64,000 bases of DNA from an uncultured Pelagibacteraceae bacterium (GTDB lineage: Bacteria; Pseudomonadota; Alphaproteobacteria; Pelagibacterales; Pelagibacteraceae). Shown here in pieces: positions 49,346-59,872 of this stretch. The position numbers were made by a program, and so were the translations under genes. The stretch is taken from assembly GCA_902614905.1 (NCBI GenBank), contig CACMMN010000004.1, positions 1-64,000 of the forward strand. The letters run 5' to 3'. Under the pieces are notes generated by a model that saw only the letters and a list, made by a program, of their open reading frames with translations, had not been told where the DNA came from and did no database searches. The number at the start of each line of letters is the position of its first letter. The first letter of the stretch is position 1.

Positions 49346-51259
49346 ATGGAAATTTTAATAGTTTTTCTTCCACTGTTAGCAGCAATTATCTCTGGTTTTT
49401 TTGGAAATAAATTAGGTAACAGATTTTCAGAAATTTTAACAAGTTTATTTGTTTCAATTTCTGCAATTTTTTCAATCTATATTTTTTACAATGTGATGAT
49501 CAATGATTATAATTCAAATATAATTATTTCGTCGTGGATTAGCTCTGGAACACTAGTAGTAAACTGGTCAATTAAAATTGACCCATTATCATCTGTAATG
49601 TTAGTAGTTGTTACTTTTATATCCTCGCTTGTTCACATCTATTCAATTGGATATATGCATCACGACCCTCATAAACCAAGATTTATGTCATATTTGTCTT
49701 TATTTACTTTCTCAATGTTGATGTTGGTAACGTCAGACAATTTTTTACAACTCTTTTTTGGTTGGGAGGGAGTTGGTGTATGCTCTTATTTTTTGATTGG
49801 TTTTTGGTTTAAAAAACAAAGCGCAAATAATGCAGCAATAAAAGCTTTTATTGTTAACAGAGTAGGAGACTTTGGTTTAGCATTAGGTATTTTTTTGATA
49901 TTTTATTATTTTGGCACTATCAACTTCAACGAGGTATTCAATTTAATTCCAACCCTAATATCAGAAAAAATTAATTTTCTTGGGTTTAATTTCGTTGTTA
50001 TAGATTTAATTTGTATTCTATTGTTCATTGGAGCAATGGGTAAATCAGCTCAAATTTTCCTCCACACATGGTTACCAGATGCTATGGAAGGTCCAACTCC
50101 GGTTTCCGCATTAATTCATGCAGCAACTATGGTAACAGCTGGAGTTTTTTTAGTTGTGAGGTGTTCACCAATTTATGAGTTATCTCCATTAGGTTTAGAA
50201 ATTGTTACATTAATAGGAATGTCAACCGCATTCTTTGCAGCTACTGTAGCCTTAGTACAAAATGATATTAAAAAAATAATTGCCTATTCAACATGTAGTC
50301 AACTAGGATATATGTTTTTTGCAGCTGGAGTTGGTGCGTACAATGTAGCAATGTTTCATTTATTTACTCACGCATTTTTTAAGGCTTTATTATTTCTAGG
50401 AGCCGGTTCTGTGATCCACTCATTTCAAAATGAACAAGATATTAAAAATATGGGTGGTGTTTGGAGAAAATTGCCTTTTACATATTTAATGATGATTATA
50501 GGCACACTAGCATTAACTGGCTTTCCCTTTTTGTCAGGCTTTTATTCAAAGGATGCAATTATCGAATTTGCTTATCTTGAGAAAGGAAGTTTAAGTAATT
50601 ATGCGGCAGCAATAGGTGTAATCACTGCAATTTTTACCTCAATTTATTCATGGAGATTAATATTTTTAACTTTCCACGGTAGTTTTAATAATAACAAACT
50701 AGATATAAAAGATCTACATGAATCACCTTTAGTTATGTTGATACCACTGGTTTTATTATCTGTTGGAGCTTTATTTTCTGGAATGTTTTTTAAAGAAATA
50801 TTTATTGGTGCTGAAAGTAGTCAATTATTTTGGAAAGACTCAATAATGTTTTTAGAACCATTGAGCAAAGACCATCCGCCTTTATGGTTTTTATTACTAA
50901 CCCCATCATTTGTGATTATTTCTATTCCATTTTCATATTATTTATTTCTAAAGAAAAAATTAATTATTGAGCAAATTGTAAAAATTAACTACCCATTATA
51001 TGTTTTCTTGAAAAAAAAATGGTACTTCGATGAACTTTATGATTTTATATTTGTTAAATCATTTAAAAATTTAGGTAATTTTTTTTGGAGAAAAATTGAT
51101 AATTTAATTATTGATAGATTTGGTCCTGATGGTATCTCTAATATCATAAAAAAATTTTCCTTATATGCGGTGAAATTCCAAAGTGGATTTATTTATCAAT
51201 ATGCCTTCATAATGTTGTTGGGTTTTTCAATTTTACTAACATTTTTAATTATTAAATAA
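49346..51259 (+). CDS. nuoL: NADH-quinone oxidoreductase subunit L
   Basis: LFFGWEGVGVCSYFLIGFWF, LPDAMEGPTPVSALIHAATMVTAGVFLV. Confidence 0.98.
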   Translation: MEILIVFLPLLAAIISGFFGNKLGNRFSEILTSLFVSISAIFSIYIFYNVMINDYNSNIIISSWISSGTLVVNWSIKIDPLSSVMLVVVTFISSLVHIYSIGYMHHDPHKPRFMSYLSLFTFSMLMLVTSDNFLQLFFGWEGVGVCSYFLIGFWFKKQSANNAAIKAFIVNRVGDFGLALGIFLIFYYFGTINFNEVFNLIPTLISEKINFLGFNFVVIDLICILLFIGAMGKSAQIFLHTWLPDAMEGPTPVSALIHAATMVTAGVFLVVRCSPIYELSPLGLEIVTLIGMSTAFFAATVALVQNDIKKIIAYSTCSQLGYMFFAAGVGAYNVAMFHLFTHAFFKALLFLGAGSVIHSFQNEQDIKNMGGVWRKLPFTYLMMIIGTLALTGFPFLSGFYSKDAIIEFAYLEKGSLSNYAAAIGVITAIFTSIYSWRLIFLTFHGSFNNNKLDIKDLHESPLVMLIPLVLLSVGALFSGMFFKEIFIGAESSQLFWKDSIMFLEPLSKDHPPLWFLLLTPSFVIISIPFSYYLFLKKKLIIEQIVKINYPLYVFLKKKWYFDELYDFIFVKSFKNLGNFFWRKIDNLIIDRFGPDGISNIIKKFSLYAVKFQSGFIYQYAFIMLLGFSILLTFLIIK

Positions 51260-51261
51260 AC

Positions 51262-52758
51262 ATGTTTCCGATTCTTTCATCTTTAATAATTTTACCACTT
51301 ATTGGTTCTTTATTTTTAATATTTATCAGATCTTCAGAAAAAAATACTAGCCTTAAATATGTTGCGTTATTTATTACTTTTGCAAATTTTTTTTTATCAC
51401 TTTATCTTTGGAAAATTTTTGATCCATCAATATCGACATTTCAGTTTGTAGAAAATAGAATTTGGATTGAAGGTTTTATAAATTATAAAGTCGGTATAGA
51501 TGGCATATCAATTTTATTTGTAATTCTTACAACTTTTATAACACCACTTTGTATAATTTCAGTTAATTCAACAATAACTTACAGATTAAAGGAGTTTTTA
51601 ATAGCAATTTTAATCATGGAAACTTTAATGATTGGAATATTTTGTTCATTAGACTTGGTAATTTTTTATTTATTCTTTGAAGGAGGACTTATTCCAATGT
51701 TTTTAATTATTGGAATATGGGGTGGAGATAGAAGAGTTTACTCTGCATTTAAATTTTTTCTTTTTACATTAGTTGGATCTGTTTTAATGTTAGTTGCAAT
51801 AATTGCAATTTATTGGATAAGTGGAACAACTGATGTTGAAAAATTATATGAATTAGGAATTCAGGAAGAATATCAAAAATTATTATGGCTAGCATTTTTT
51901 TCATCTTTTGCAGTGAAAACTCCAATGTGGCCTGTACACACATGGCTACCTGATGCACACGTTGAGGCACCTACCGCTGGTTCAGTTTTGCTTGCTGCTA
52001 TCCTACTTAAAATGGCTGGTTATGGTTTTATAAGGTTTTCAGTGGGTTTATTTCCTTTAGCATCAATTTATTTTGTGCCATTGGTTTATTCATTAAGCTT
52101 AATAGCAATAATTTACACCTCGTTGGTAGCCTTAATGCAGGAAGATATGAAAAAGCTCATTGCGTATTCATCGGTTGCACATATGGGTTTTGTAACGCTT
52201 GGTATTTTTACATTTACGCAACAAGGAATTGAAGGAAGTATTTTTCAGATGATTAGTCATGGTTTAATTTCAGCTGCTTTGTTTTTATCTGTTGGTGTTG
52301 TTTACGACAGATTAAAAACTAGACAAATTAAAGATTACTCTGGACTTGTGAATATAATGCCTAAGTACGCAATAGTGATGATGATATTTACTCTCGGAGC
52401 TTTGGGTTTGCCTGGAACAAGCGGATTTATTGGTGAATTTTTAGTTTTAATGGGAACGTTTAAAAAAAGTATTATAACGGCTGCTATTGCAAGTATCGGA
52501 GTAATACTTGGTGCTGCTTATATGTTATGGCTATACAAAAGAGTCGTTTTTGGAAATTTATTAAAAACAATTGATGTAAAAAAAATGGTAGATCTAAATA
52601 AATATGAAACATTAATTTTATCTTCGCTAGCAATTTTAATAATAGTTTTCGGTTTTTATCCGGAACCTTTAATTAAAACATACGCTACATCAATAGATAA
52701 TTTTATAAATACTATTAATGTACCCACAGAATTAAGTTTAATAGAAAAAGTCAAATGA
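51262..52758 (+). CDS. nuoM: NADH-quinone oxidoreductase subunit M
   Basis: FFEGGLIPMFLIIGIWGG, WLPDAHVEAPTAGSVLLAAILLKMAGYG, GLPGTSGFIGEFLVL. Confidence 0.98.
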   Translation: MFPILSSLIILPLIGSLFLIFIRSSEKNTSLKYVALFITFANFFLSLYLWKIFDPSISTFQFVENRIWIEGFINYKVGIDGISILFVILTTFITPLCIISVNSTITYRLKEFLIAILIMETLMIGIFCSLDLVIFYLFFEGGLIPMFLIIGIWGGDRRVYSAFKFFLFTLVGSVLMLVAIIAIYWISGTTDVEKLYELGIQEEYQKLLWLAFFSSFAVKTPMWPVHTWLPDAHVEAPTAGSVLLAAILLKMAGYGFIRFSVGLFPLASIYFVPLVYSLSLIAIIYTSLVALMQEDMKKLIAYSSVAHMGFVTLGIFTFTQQGIEGSIFQMISHGLISAALFLSVGVVYDRLKTRQIKDYSGLVNIMPKYAIVMMIFTLGALGLPGTSGFIGEFLVLMGTFKKSIITAAIASIGVILGAAYMLWLYKRVVFGNLLKTIDVKKMVDLNKYETLILSSLAILIIVFGFYPEPLIKTYATSIDNFINTINVPTELSLIEKVK

Positions 52759-54167
52759 GTAACTTATATTTTATAATCCCTGAACTATTTATTTCATTAA
52801 GCGTGATGGCTCTTTTAGTTTTAGGAGTTTTCAAAAATAATAGTTCTAAAATTATTTTTTACTTCTCTTGCTTAATTATATTGGTATCTCTTGCGATTAA
52901 TTTAAACATAAACATAACGCAAACAATCTTTCTTTTTAATAATAGTTATTTAGTAGATCAGCTATCTTTATTTATAAAATCAATAATTTTGATTTCAGCT
53001 TTCTTTGTAATGTTTTGTTCATATAACTATGTCATAGTTAACAATATACTTAAAATTGAATACCCAATATTAATTCTATGTTCATTACTTGGCATGTTGG
53101 TAATGATAAGCTCAAACGATCTCATTGTATTTTATATAGGTTTAGAATTACAATCTCTTGCATTATATGTGTTAGCATCTTTTAATAGAGATAATATTTT
53201 ATCCTCAGAGTCTGGATTAAAATATTTTGTTTTAAGTGCCTTATCATCAGGTTTGCTTTTATATGGTTGCTCATTAATTTATGGTTTTTCTAATTCAACT
53301 AACTTTAATGAAATTTCTCAAAATTTTAATTTTGAATATGGAGTTATTTTCGGCATGGTTTTTGTAATTGTTGGATTAGCATTTAAAATTTCCGCTGTCC
53401 CTTTTCATATGTGGGCTCCTGATGTTTATCAAGGTTCACCAACCTCTGTGACTGTATTATTTGCAATTTTACCAAAAATAGCAGCTCTTACAGTTTTTAT
53501 AAAATTTTTATACGGTCCATTTATAAATCTCTTCGAAGAGTGGCAGGCCATAATTATATTTTTATCAGTTGCTTCAATGATTTTAGGCGCAGTTGCCGCT
53601 ATTGGTCAGAAAAATCTTAAAAGACTTATAGCTTACAGCTCAATTAGTCATATGGGTTATGCGTTAGCAGGTTTAACTACGGGCACTAACCAAGGTATTC
53701 AAAGTTCAATAATTTATTTAATTATTTATTTAATTATGAATCTTGCATTTTTTAGTTGCCTTTTTATGTTAAAAAGAAAAGACAAATTTTACGAAAACAT
53801 TGAGGATTTATCAGGTCTATCAAAAAAACATCCTATTCTAGCATTAAGTTTTTTAATAATACTATTTTCACTTGCCGGAATACCGCCACTTGCAGGATTC
53901 TTTGCAAAATTTTATGTTTTTATGGCAGTAATTCAAAAAGAAATGTATTTTTTAGCTATTGTAGGATTACTGGCAACCGTAATAGCTGCTTTTTATTATT
54001 TAAGAGTTATAAAAATAATTTACTTTGATCCAGAACAAGAAAAATTTGACACCTCAATGAGTTTGGGATTAAAGCTTACATTAATTTTGTCAACATCAGC
54101 AATATTAATGTATTTTCTAAATCCAAATTTTTTAAATAAATATATAACAAATATTTTAGTTATTTAA
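52755..54167 (+). CDS. nuoN: NADH-quinone oxidoreductase subunit N
   Basis: FKISAVPFHMWAPDVYQGSPTSVTVLFAILPKIAAL, FSLAGIPPLAGFFAKFYVF. Confidence 0.97.
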   Translation: MSNLYFIIPELFISLSVMALLVLGVFKNNSSKIIFYFSCLIILVSLAINLNINITQTIFLFNNSYLVDQLSLFIKSIILISAFFVMFCSYNYVIVNNILKIEYPILILCSLLGMLVMISSNDLIVFYIGLELQSLALYVLASFNRDNILSSESGLKYFVLSALSSGLLLYGCSLIYGFSNSTNFNEISQNFNFEYGVIFGMVFVIVGLAFKISAVPFHMWAPDVYQGSPTSVTVLFAILPKIAALTVFIKFLYGPFINLFEEWQAIIIFLSVASMILGAVAAIGQKNLKRLIAYSSISHMGYALAGLTTGTNQGIQSSIIYLIIYLIMNLAFFSCLFMLKRKDKFYENIEDLSGLSKKHPILALSFLIILFSLAGIPPLAGFFAKFYVFMAVIQKEMYFLAIVGLLATVIAAFYYLRVIKIIYFDPEQEKFDTSMSLGLKLTLILSTSAILMYFLNPNFLNKYITNILVI

Positions 54168-54679
54168 TGGTTTTAAAAAAATTTAAATATAAAAAAGTTT
54201 CAAGTACAAATGATATTGCGATACAAAAAATTAGACAAGGTTATAACGCAGGTATTATTATTTCTGATAAACAAACACGTGGCAGGGGTCAACATGGTAA
54301 AAAATGGATTTCTAACAAAGGAAATTTATTTTTTAGTGTATTTTTTATTATTAATAAAAAAATACAAATTTCAAGATTGGCTATTAATAATTTAAGAATA
54401 GTAAAAAAAATATTATCCAAGCATATAAAATCAAAAATAAAAATTAAAAGACCTAATGATATTATAGTAAATAAAAAAAAGATTTGCGGGATTTTAAATG
54501 AAACTCTATTTTATAATGATTTAAAATTTTTAGTTATTGGCATTGGAATAAATATAGTTAGTTCTCCTAATTTAAAAGATTACCCAACTACTAACTTAGA
54601 TGAGGAAACTAACAGAAAAGTTAGTAAAACTAAATTATTAAATAAAATTATTAAAGCATTTGATATAAAAATAAGATGA
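54167..54679 (+). CDS. birA: Biotin--[acetyl-CoA-carboxylase] ligase (catalytic domain only, 170 aa)
   Basis: VSSTNDIA, DKQTRGRGQHGKKWISNKGNLFFS, IKRPNDIIVNKKKICGILNE, IGIGINI. Confidence 0.88.
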   Translation: MVLKKFKYKKVSSTNDIAIQKIRQGYNAGIIISDKQTRGRGQHGKKWISNKGNLFFSVFFIINKKIQISRLAINNLRIVKKILSKHIKSKIKIKRPNDIIVNKKKICGILNETLFYNDLKFLVIGIGINIVSSPNLKDYPTTNLDEETNRKVSKTKLLNKIIKAFDIKIR

Positions 54680-55416
54680 TCATTGTAGGTGATATAGGAA
54701 ATACAGAAGTAAAAATATGTTTTTTTTATAACGGCTTAAAAAAAAAATTTTTATTCAAAACAGATTCGCTTAATAAAAAAATTATAAGAAGAAAATTCAA
54801 TTTTTTGCGTAAAAAAATTTATCTCAAAAATGCAATTATAAGTAGTGTAGTACCAAAAACCTTTAATCAAATTAAAAAAATTTTTTTCAATTTATATAAA
54901 GTTAATTGTATCGAATTAAAAAAATTAAATTTATCAAAACTAATAAGCATTAAAGTCAACAAGAAAGAAATTGGATCTGATCGTTTAGCCAACGCAATTA
55001 GTGTAATGAATAAAAAAAAAAATTTTATCGTTGTTGATTTTGGAACTGCTACAACTTTTGATGTAATTAAGAAAAATAATTATTTGGGAGGAGTAATTGC
55101 CCCAGGTGTAAACTTGTCACTAGATAATTTAATTAAAAAAGCAAGCTTAATACCAAATATTAAATTAAATAAATCAAAATCTATAATTGGAAAAAATACA
55201 AAGCAAGCAGTCCTATCCGGTTTTTTTTGGGGTTATAATGGCTTAATTAATGGCATAATTTCAAAAATTAAAAAAAAAACTAATCAAAAATATAAGATAA
55301 TTTTTACAGGTGGTCTTGCGCACTTATTTAATAAAGATATAAAAGATAAAATTACTGTAGATAAAAATCTAACAATTAATGGTTTAATTAAAGTTTCAAA
55401 ACATTTTAATTTATGA
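54676..55416 (+). CDS. coaX: Type III pantothenate kinase
   Basis: DIGNTEVKICFF, EIGSDRLANAISV, IVVDFGTATTFDVI, GGVIAPGVNLSLDNL. Confidence 0.9.
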   Translation: MIIVGDIGNTEVKICFFYNGLKKKFLFKTDSLNKKIIRRKFNFLRKKIYLKNAIISSVVPKTFNQIKKIFFNLYKVNCIELKKLNLSKLISIKVNKKEIGSDRLANAISVMNKKKNFIVVDFGTATTFDVIKKNNYLGGVIAPGVNLSLDNLIKKASLIPNIKLNKSKSIIGKNTKQAVLSGFFWGYNGLINGIISKIKKKTNQKYKIIFTGGLAHLFNKDIKDKITVDKNLTINGLIKVSKHFNL

Positions 55417-57071
55417 AAGATGAATTAATTTTTTGTCCTCTTGGCGGATCAGGTGAAATAGGCATGAATATGAATTTGTTTGGTTATGGTAAACCTGGTG
55501 AACATAAATGGATTATAGTTGACATTGGTGTTACTTTTGCAGATGAGAGTATTCCAGGTATAGATTTAATATATCCGGATCCTGGATTTATCATTGATAA
55601 AAAAGATTCCTTACTAGCCATTGTTCTTACGCATGCTCATGAAGATCATATAGGTGCAATTACTCAAATATGGCCAAAGTTAAATTGTAAAATTTTTGCA
55701 ACTCCCTTTACTGCTGCTCTTGTAGTAGAAAAGTTTAGAGAAAAAAATATTGACATAACAACTTATCTTAACATTGTCCAACTTAATGGTAAAATTAATT
55801 TAGAAAATTTTGAAATCGATTTTATAACTTTAACCCATTCAATTCTTGAACCAAATGGATTAAGAATAAAAACTCCTTTAGGAAATGTTTTACACACTGG
55901 CGATTGGAAGTGTGATCCAGATCCTTTAATAGGAAAAAAAATAGACTCAGATAAACTAAAATTAATTGGAAAAGAAGGTGTATTAACAATGATTTGTGAC
56001 TCTACTAACGTCTTTAGCATTGGTAGATCAGGATCCGAATTGAGTGTAAGAAAAAGTTTATTAAAAATAATTGGAAGACTTAAAAAAAGAGTAATTGTAA
56101 CCTCATTTGCATCTAACGTGGCAAGGATGGAAACAATATTTTATTGTGCTGAAAAAACCGGTAGACAAATTTCATTAGTTGGAAGATCAATGCACCGAAT
56201 TTACAAAGCAGCAAGACAATGTGGATATTTAAAAAACGTGATTGATCCAATTGATCCAAGAGATGCCAAAAAAATATCAAGAGACAAAATAATATATCTT
56301 TGTACCGGCAGCCAAGGTGAGCCAATGGGCGCTATGAATAGAATATCTAATTATACTCATCCAGATGTATTTTTAGAAAAAGATGATACTGTAATATTTT
56401 CTTCAAAAATAATACCAGGTAATGAAAAAAAACTTTCAAAATTACACAATACTCTAGTTTTAGAAGGTGTAGAAGTTATTAATGAGGAAAATGAGTTTGT
56501 GCACGTATCAGGCCATCCTAATAGAGATGATCTTAAAGATATGTACAACTGGATTAAACCTAAATCTGTGATACCGGTTCACGGAGAACATAGACACATT
56601 CTTGAACACCTTTCTTTTGCTAAAGAAATGAATGTTCCATATCCGATAAAAGCAAAAAATGGAGATATAATTAAAATTGCGCCATGTGAAAAACCTCAAG
56701 TATTTGATAAAGCACCATCAGGTAAACTTTATTTAGACGGTGATATAAGTGTTTTTGAGGACTCCAGATCAATAAAAGAAAGAAAAAATTTATCTATTAA
56801 CGGTAGTCTTGAGGTAACAATTTTAGTGAATAACAAGGGAAATATTTATGACTCACCGGTTATATCAGTAAAGGGACTACCAATAGAAAATTTAGAAGAA
56901 TTTAAATTTGGACTGGAAAAAGAAATAAATAAAACAGCAAGATCATTTGCGTTGAATAATATAAAACAAGAGGAAAATGCAATTAATGCATTAAAAACAG
57001 TTTGCAGAAAGTTTACGAAAGAGCAAGTGGGAAAAAGACCATTTACTAATATAAATTTAGTCAATATTTAA
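55413..57071 (+). CDS. rnj: Ribonuclease J
   Basis: GGSGEIGMNMNLFGY, VLTHAHEDHIGAI metallo-beta-lactamase motif, ASNVARMET, GSQGEPMGAM, PVHGEHRH. Confidence 0.94.
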   Translation: MKDELIFCPLGGSGEIGMNMNLFGYGKPGEHKWIIVDIGVTFADESIPGIDLIYPDPGFIIDKKDSLLAIVLTHAHEDHIGAITQIWPKLNCKIFATPFTAALVVEKFREKNIDITTYLNIVQLNGKINLENFEIDFITLTHSILEPNGLRIKTPLGNVLHTGDWKCDPDPLIGKKIDSDKLKLIGKEGVLTMICDSTNVFSIGRSGSELSVRKSLLKIIGRLKKRVIVTSFASNVARMETIFYCAEKTGRQISLVGRSMHRIYKAARQCGYLKNVIDPIDPRDAKKISRDKIIYLCTGSQGEPMGAMNRISNYTHPDVFLEKDDTVIFSSKIIPGNEKKLSKLHNTLVLEGVEVINEENEFVHVSGHPNRDDLKDMYNWIKPKSVIPVHGEHRHILEHLSFAKEMNVPYPIKAKNGDIIKIAPCEKPQVFDKAPSGKLYLDGDISVFEDSRSIKERKNLSINGSLEVTILVNNKGNIYDSPVISVKGLPIENLEEFKFGLEKEINKTARSFALNNIKQEENAINALKTVCRKFTKEQVGKRPFTNINLVNI

Positions 57072-57072
57072 T

Positions 57073-57318
57073 ATGAGTATTACTGGTTCGCTGATAATTT
57101 TTGTTTTAATTTGGTGGATCATTTTTTTTTCATTATTACCAATAGATGTTGATAGAAAACATAAGGAAATGGTTGAAGGTGCAGACAAGGGATCGCCTGA
57201 AAATCCTAAAATTATCAAAAAAATAATTTATACAACTATAATAACCTCAATTATTTTTATAGGTATATTTACATTAGTAAAGTATGATTACCTTAATTTA
57301 AGAAGGTTTATTTCGTAA
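57073..57318 (+). CDS. DUF1467 family membrane protein
   Basis: ITGSLIIFVLIWWIIFFSLLPIDVDRKH...VEGADKGSPENPKIIKKI pattern; conserved position before proS. Confidence 0.85.
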   Translation: MSITGSLIIFVLIWWIIFFSLLPIDVDRKHKEMVEGADKGSPENPKIIKKIIYTTIITSIIFIGIFTLVKYDYLNLRRFIS

Positions 57319-58646
57319 TGTTTTTTTCTACTTTATTAATTCCTATTTTAAAAAATTATCCCTCTGAGGCAAAAATTAAATCACACAAATTAATGTTAAG
57401 AACAGGAATGATAAAACAATCCTCTGCGGGCATATATTCTTGGCTACCTTTGGGTTTCAAAGTAATGAAAAAAATTGAAAATATAGTTAGAGAGGAACAA
57501 AATAAAATTTTTGCACAAGAAATATTAATGCCAACTATACAATCCAGTGAAATTTGGAAAGAGAGCGGTAGATATGAAGACTACGGTGAAGAGATGTTAA
57601 GAATTACAGATAGGCAAAAAAGAGAAATGTTATATGGGCCAACTAATGAAGAATTAATAACCGATATATTTAGAAATAGTATAAAGTCATATAAATCTTT
57701 ACCACAACTTTTGTATCATATTCAATGGAAGTTCAGAGATGAATTGAGACCAAGATTTGGAATAATGCGTTGTAGAGAATTTTATATGAAGGATGCTTAT
57801 TCTTTTGATCTTAACGACGATTTAGGTGAACATTCTTATAATAAATTTTTTTTATCATATCTTAAAACTTTCAAAAGGCTGGATTTAAAGGCAATCCCAA
57901 TGGCAGCTGACACAGGTCCTATAGGAGGTAATTTATCACATGAGTTTATTATTTTAGCCGAAACAGGCGAAAGTAAAATTTATACTGATAAAAATATATT
58001 TGAGGTGGATCATTCAGATTGCACTTTAGAAAAAAAATCACTATCAATTTTAAGAAAAAAATTTGAAAATTATTATGCAGTCACGGACGAAAAATTTAAT
58101 AAAGCTGAATTTGATAAATTAGTTACAAAAGAAAATCAGTTAGAGACGAAGGGCATAGAAGTTGGCCACATATTTTATTTTGGCGATAAATATTCTAAAC
58201 CAATGAACGCATCTGTGGACCACAATGGCAAAAAAGTTTTTGTAAAAATGGGATCTTATGGTGTAGGGGTTTCAAGATTAGTTGGTGCCATAATAGAGGC
58301 TAAATTTGATGAGAAAAGCGATAATATGAATTGGCCAGTAAACATAGCGCCATATGAATGCGCGATTTTACCATTAGTTTCTAAGCATGATAAAACAAAT
58401 TTAGAAAAATCTATTAATATATTTAAAAAACTTAAAGATAGAAATATTGATGCAATCATTGATGATACAGATGAAAACTTTTCTTCAAAAATGAAAAAGT
58501 TTAATCTTATAGGTGTTCCTTATCAAATACTTTTAGGTAATAAATCTGATGATGACATGCTTGAATTTAAAAAAGTTGGCGAAGAGTCAATTAGATTAAA
58601 AGTAGATGAAATTATAAAAATAATAAATTCAAAAAAAGAAAATTGA
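57318..58646 (+). CDS. proS: Proline--tRNA ligase
   Basis: GMIKQSSAGIYSWLPLGFKVMKKIENIVREE, LYGPTNEELITDIFRN, QWKFRDELRPRFGIMRCREFYMKDAYSFD. Confidence 0.97.
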   Translation: MFFSTLLIPILKNYPSEAKIKSHKLMLRTGMIKQSSAGIYSWLPLGFKVMKKIENIVREEQNKIFAQEILMPTIQSSEIWKESGRYEDYGEEMLRITDRQKREMLYGPTNEELITDIFRNSIKSYKSLPQLLYHIQWKFRDELRPRFGIMRCREFYMKDAYSFDLNDDLGEHSYNKFFLSYLKTFKRLDLKAIPMAADTGPIGGNLSHEFIILAETGESKIYTDKNIFEVDHSDCTLEKKSLSILRKKFENYYAVTDEKFNKAEFDKLVTKENQLETKGIEVGHIFYFGDKYSKPMNASVDHNGKKVFVKMGSYGVGVSRLVGAIIEAKFDEKSDNMNWPVNIAPYECAILPLVSKHDKTNLEKSINIFKKLKDRNIDAIIDDTDENFSSKMKKFNLIGVPYQILLGNKSDDDMLEFKKVGEESIRLKVDEIIKIINSKKEN

Positions 58647-59872
58647 TTTCAAACTTAGAAAAAGAAATAACATTTAGATATTTAAAAACCAGAAAAAAGG
58701 ATGGTTTTTTAAATGTTATCACAATATTTTCATTTATTGGTATTAGCCTAGGTGTAGCAGTTTTAATAATTGTTATGTCAGTAATGAATGGTTTTAGATC
58801 TGATCTTATTAAAAAAATTAATGGATTTAATTCTCATGCAACAATTCAAAGTTATGATGGTGAATTCAATTTAAAAAAACTAGATAATTCTAATTTAATA
58901 AGTCAAATCGATGATGTTATGATCAGTAACAACGGAGAAGGTATTATAATTAAGAAGGAAACTTCAAAAGGAATTTTACTTAGAGGTTACAAAAAAGAGG
59001 ATTTTAAAAAAATCAATATAGTTAAAAATCAAGATTTTTTAGGTTCTAAAAATTTAGACAAAAATGGAATCTCAATTAGTCGAGAAATGGGATATGATTT
59101 AGATTTAGAAATTGGTGACAAATTAAACATACTATTTTCAACTTTTGAGGATACTCTTATAGGGTCATTGCCAAAACAAAAAACTTTTCAAATTATTTCC
59201 TTTTATAAAAGTGGTTTTAATGATTTTGATAAAAATATTGCCTTCGTAAATCTTGAAGATTTAGAAAATCAATTAAATTTAAAACCAGAAAGTAGATTTT
59301 TAGAAATTTATTTTAAAAATCCAACCGATATTGATAAAATAAAAAAAAATTTAGTTAAACTCTTCCCCAATAATTTAATTTATACGTGGTCAGATTTAAA
59401 TAAACCGCTTTTCTCAGCATTAAAAGTAGAGAGAAATGTTATGTTTATTATTTTATCTCTGATAATCATTGTTGCTGCATTCAATATAATTTCAGGATTG
59501 ACAATTTTAGTAAAAAACAAAACAAGAGAAATTGCAATTTTAAAATCCATTGGTGTTAAAAACGGATCTATTAGAAAAATTTTCTTTTTAGTTGGATTTA
59601 TTATTGGATGTAGTGCTACAATTTTTGGTGTTGTTTTAGGTATAATTTTCTCAATTTATATAGAAAATATTAGACAATTTATAAGTAATTTATTTAATAT
59701 AACTTTATTTCCTGAAGAAATTTATTTTCTTAGCACAATGCCTTATGAATTAGATTTTAAATCAATTCTTTTAATTTCTATTTGTTCAATTATTTCAACT
59801 TGTTTAGTATCCTTGTTTCCAGCAATTAAAGCATCTAATTTAGACACTATTAAATCACTTAAATATGAATAA
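58643..59872 (+). CDS. Lipoprotein-releasing system permease LolC/LolE family
   Basis: FRYLKTRKKDGFLNVITIFSFIGISLGVAVLIIVMSVMNGFRSDL; FtsX-like C-terminus (REIAILKSIGVKNGSIRKIFFLVGFIIG). TTG start. Confidence 0.9.
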   Translation: MISNLEKEITFRYLKTRKKDGFLNVITIFSFIGISLGVAVLIIVMSVMNGFRSDLIKKINGFNSHATIQSYDGEFNLKKLDNSNLISQIDDVMISNNGEGIIIKKETSKGILLRGYKKEDFKKINIVKNQDFLGSKNLDKNGISISREMGYDLDLEIGDKLNILFSTFEDTLIGSLPKQKTFQIISFYKSGFNDFDKNIAFVNLEDLENQLNLKPESRFLEIYFKNPTDIDKIKKNLVKLFPNNLIYTWSDLNKPLFSALKVERNVMFIILSLIIIVAAFNIISGLTILVKNKTREIAILKSIGVKNGSIRKIFFLVGFIIGCSATIFGVVLGIIFSIYIENIRQFISNLFNITLFPEEIYFLSTMPYELDFKSILLISICSIISTCLVSLFPAIKASNLDTIKSLKYE

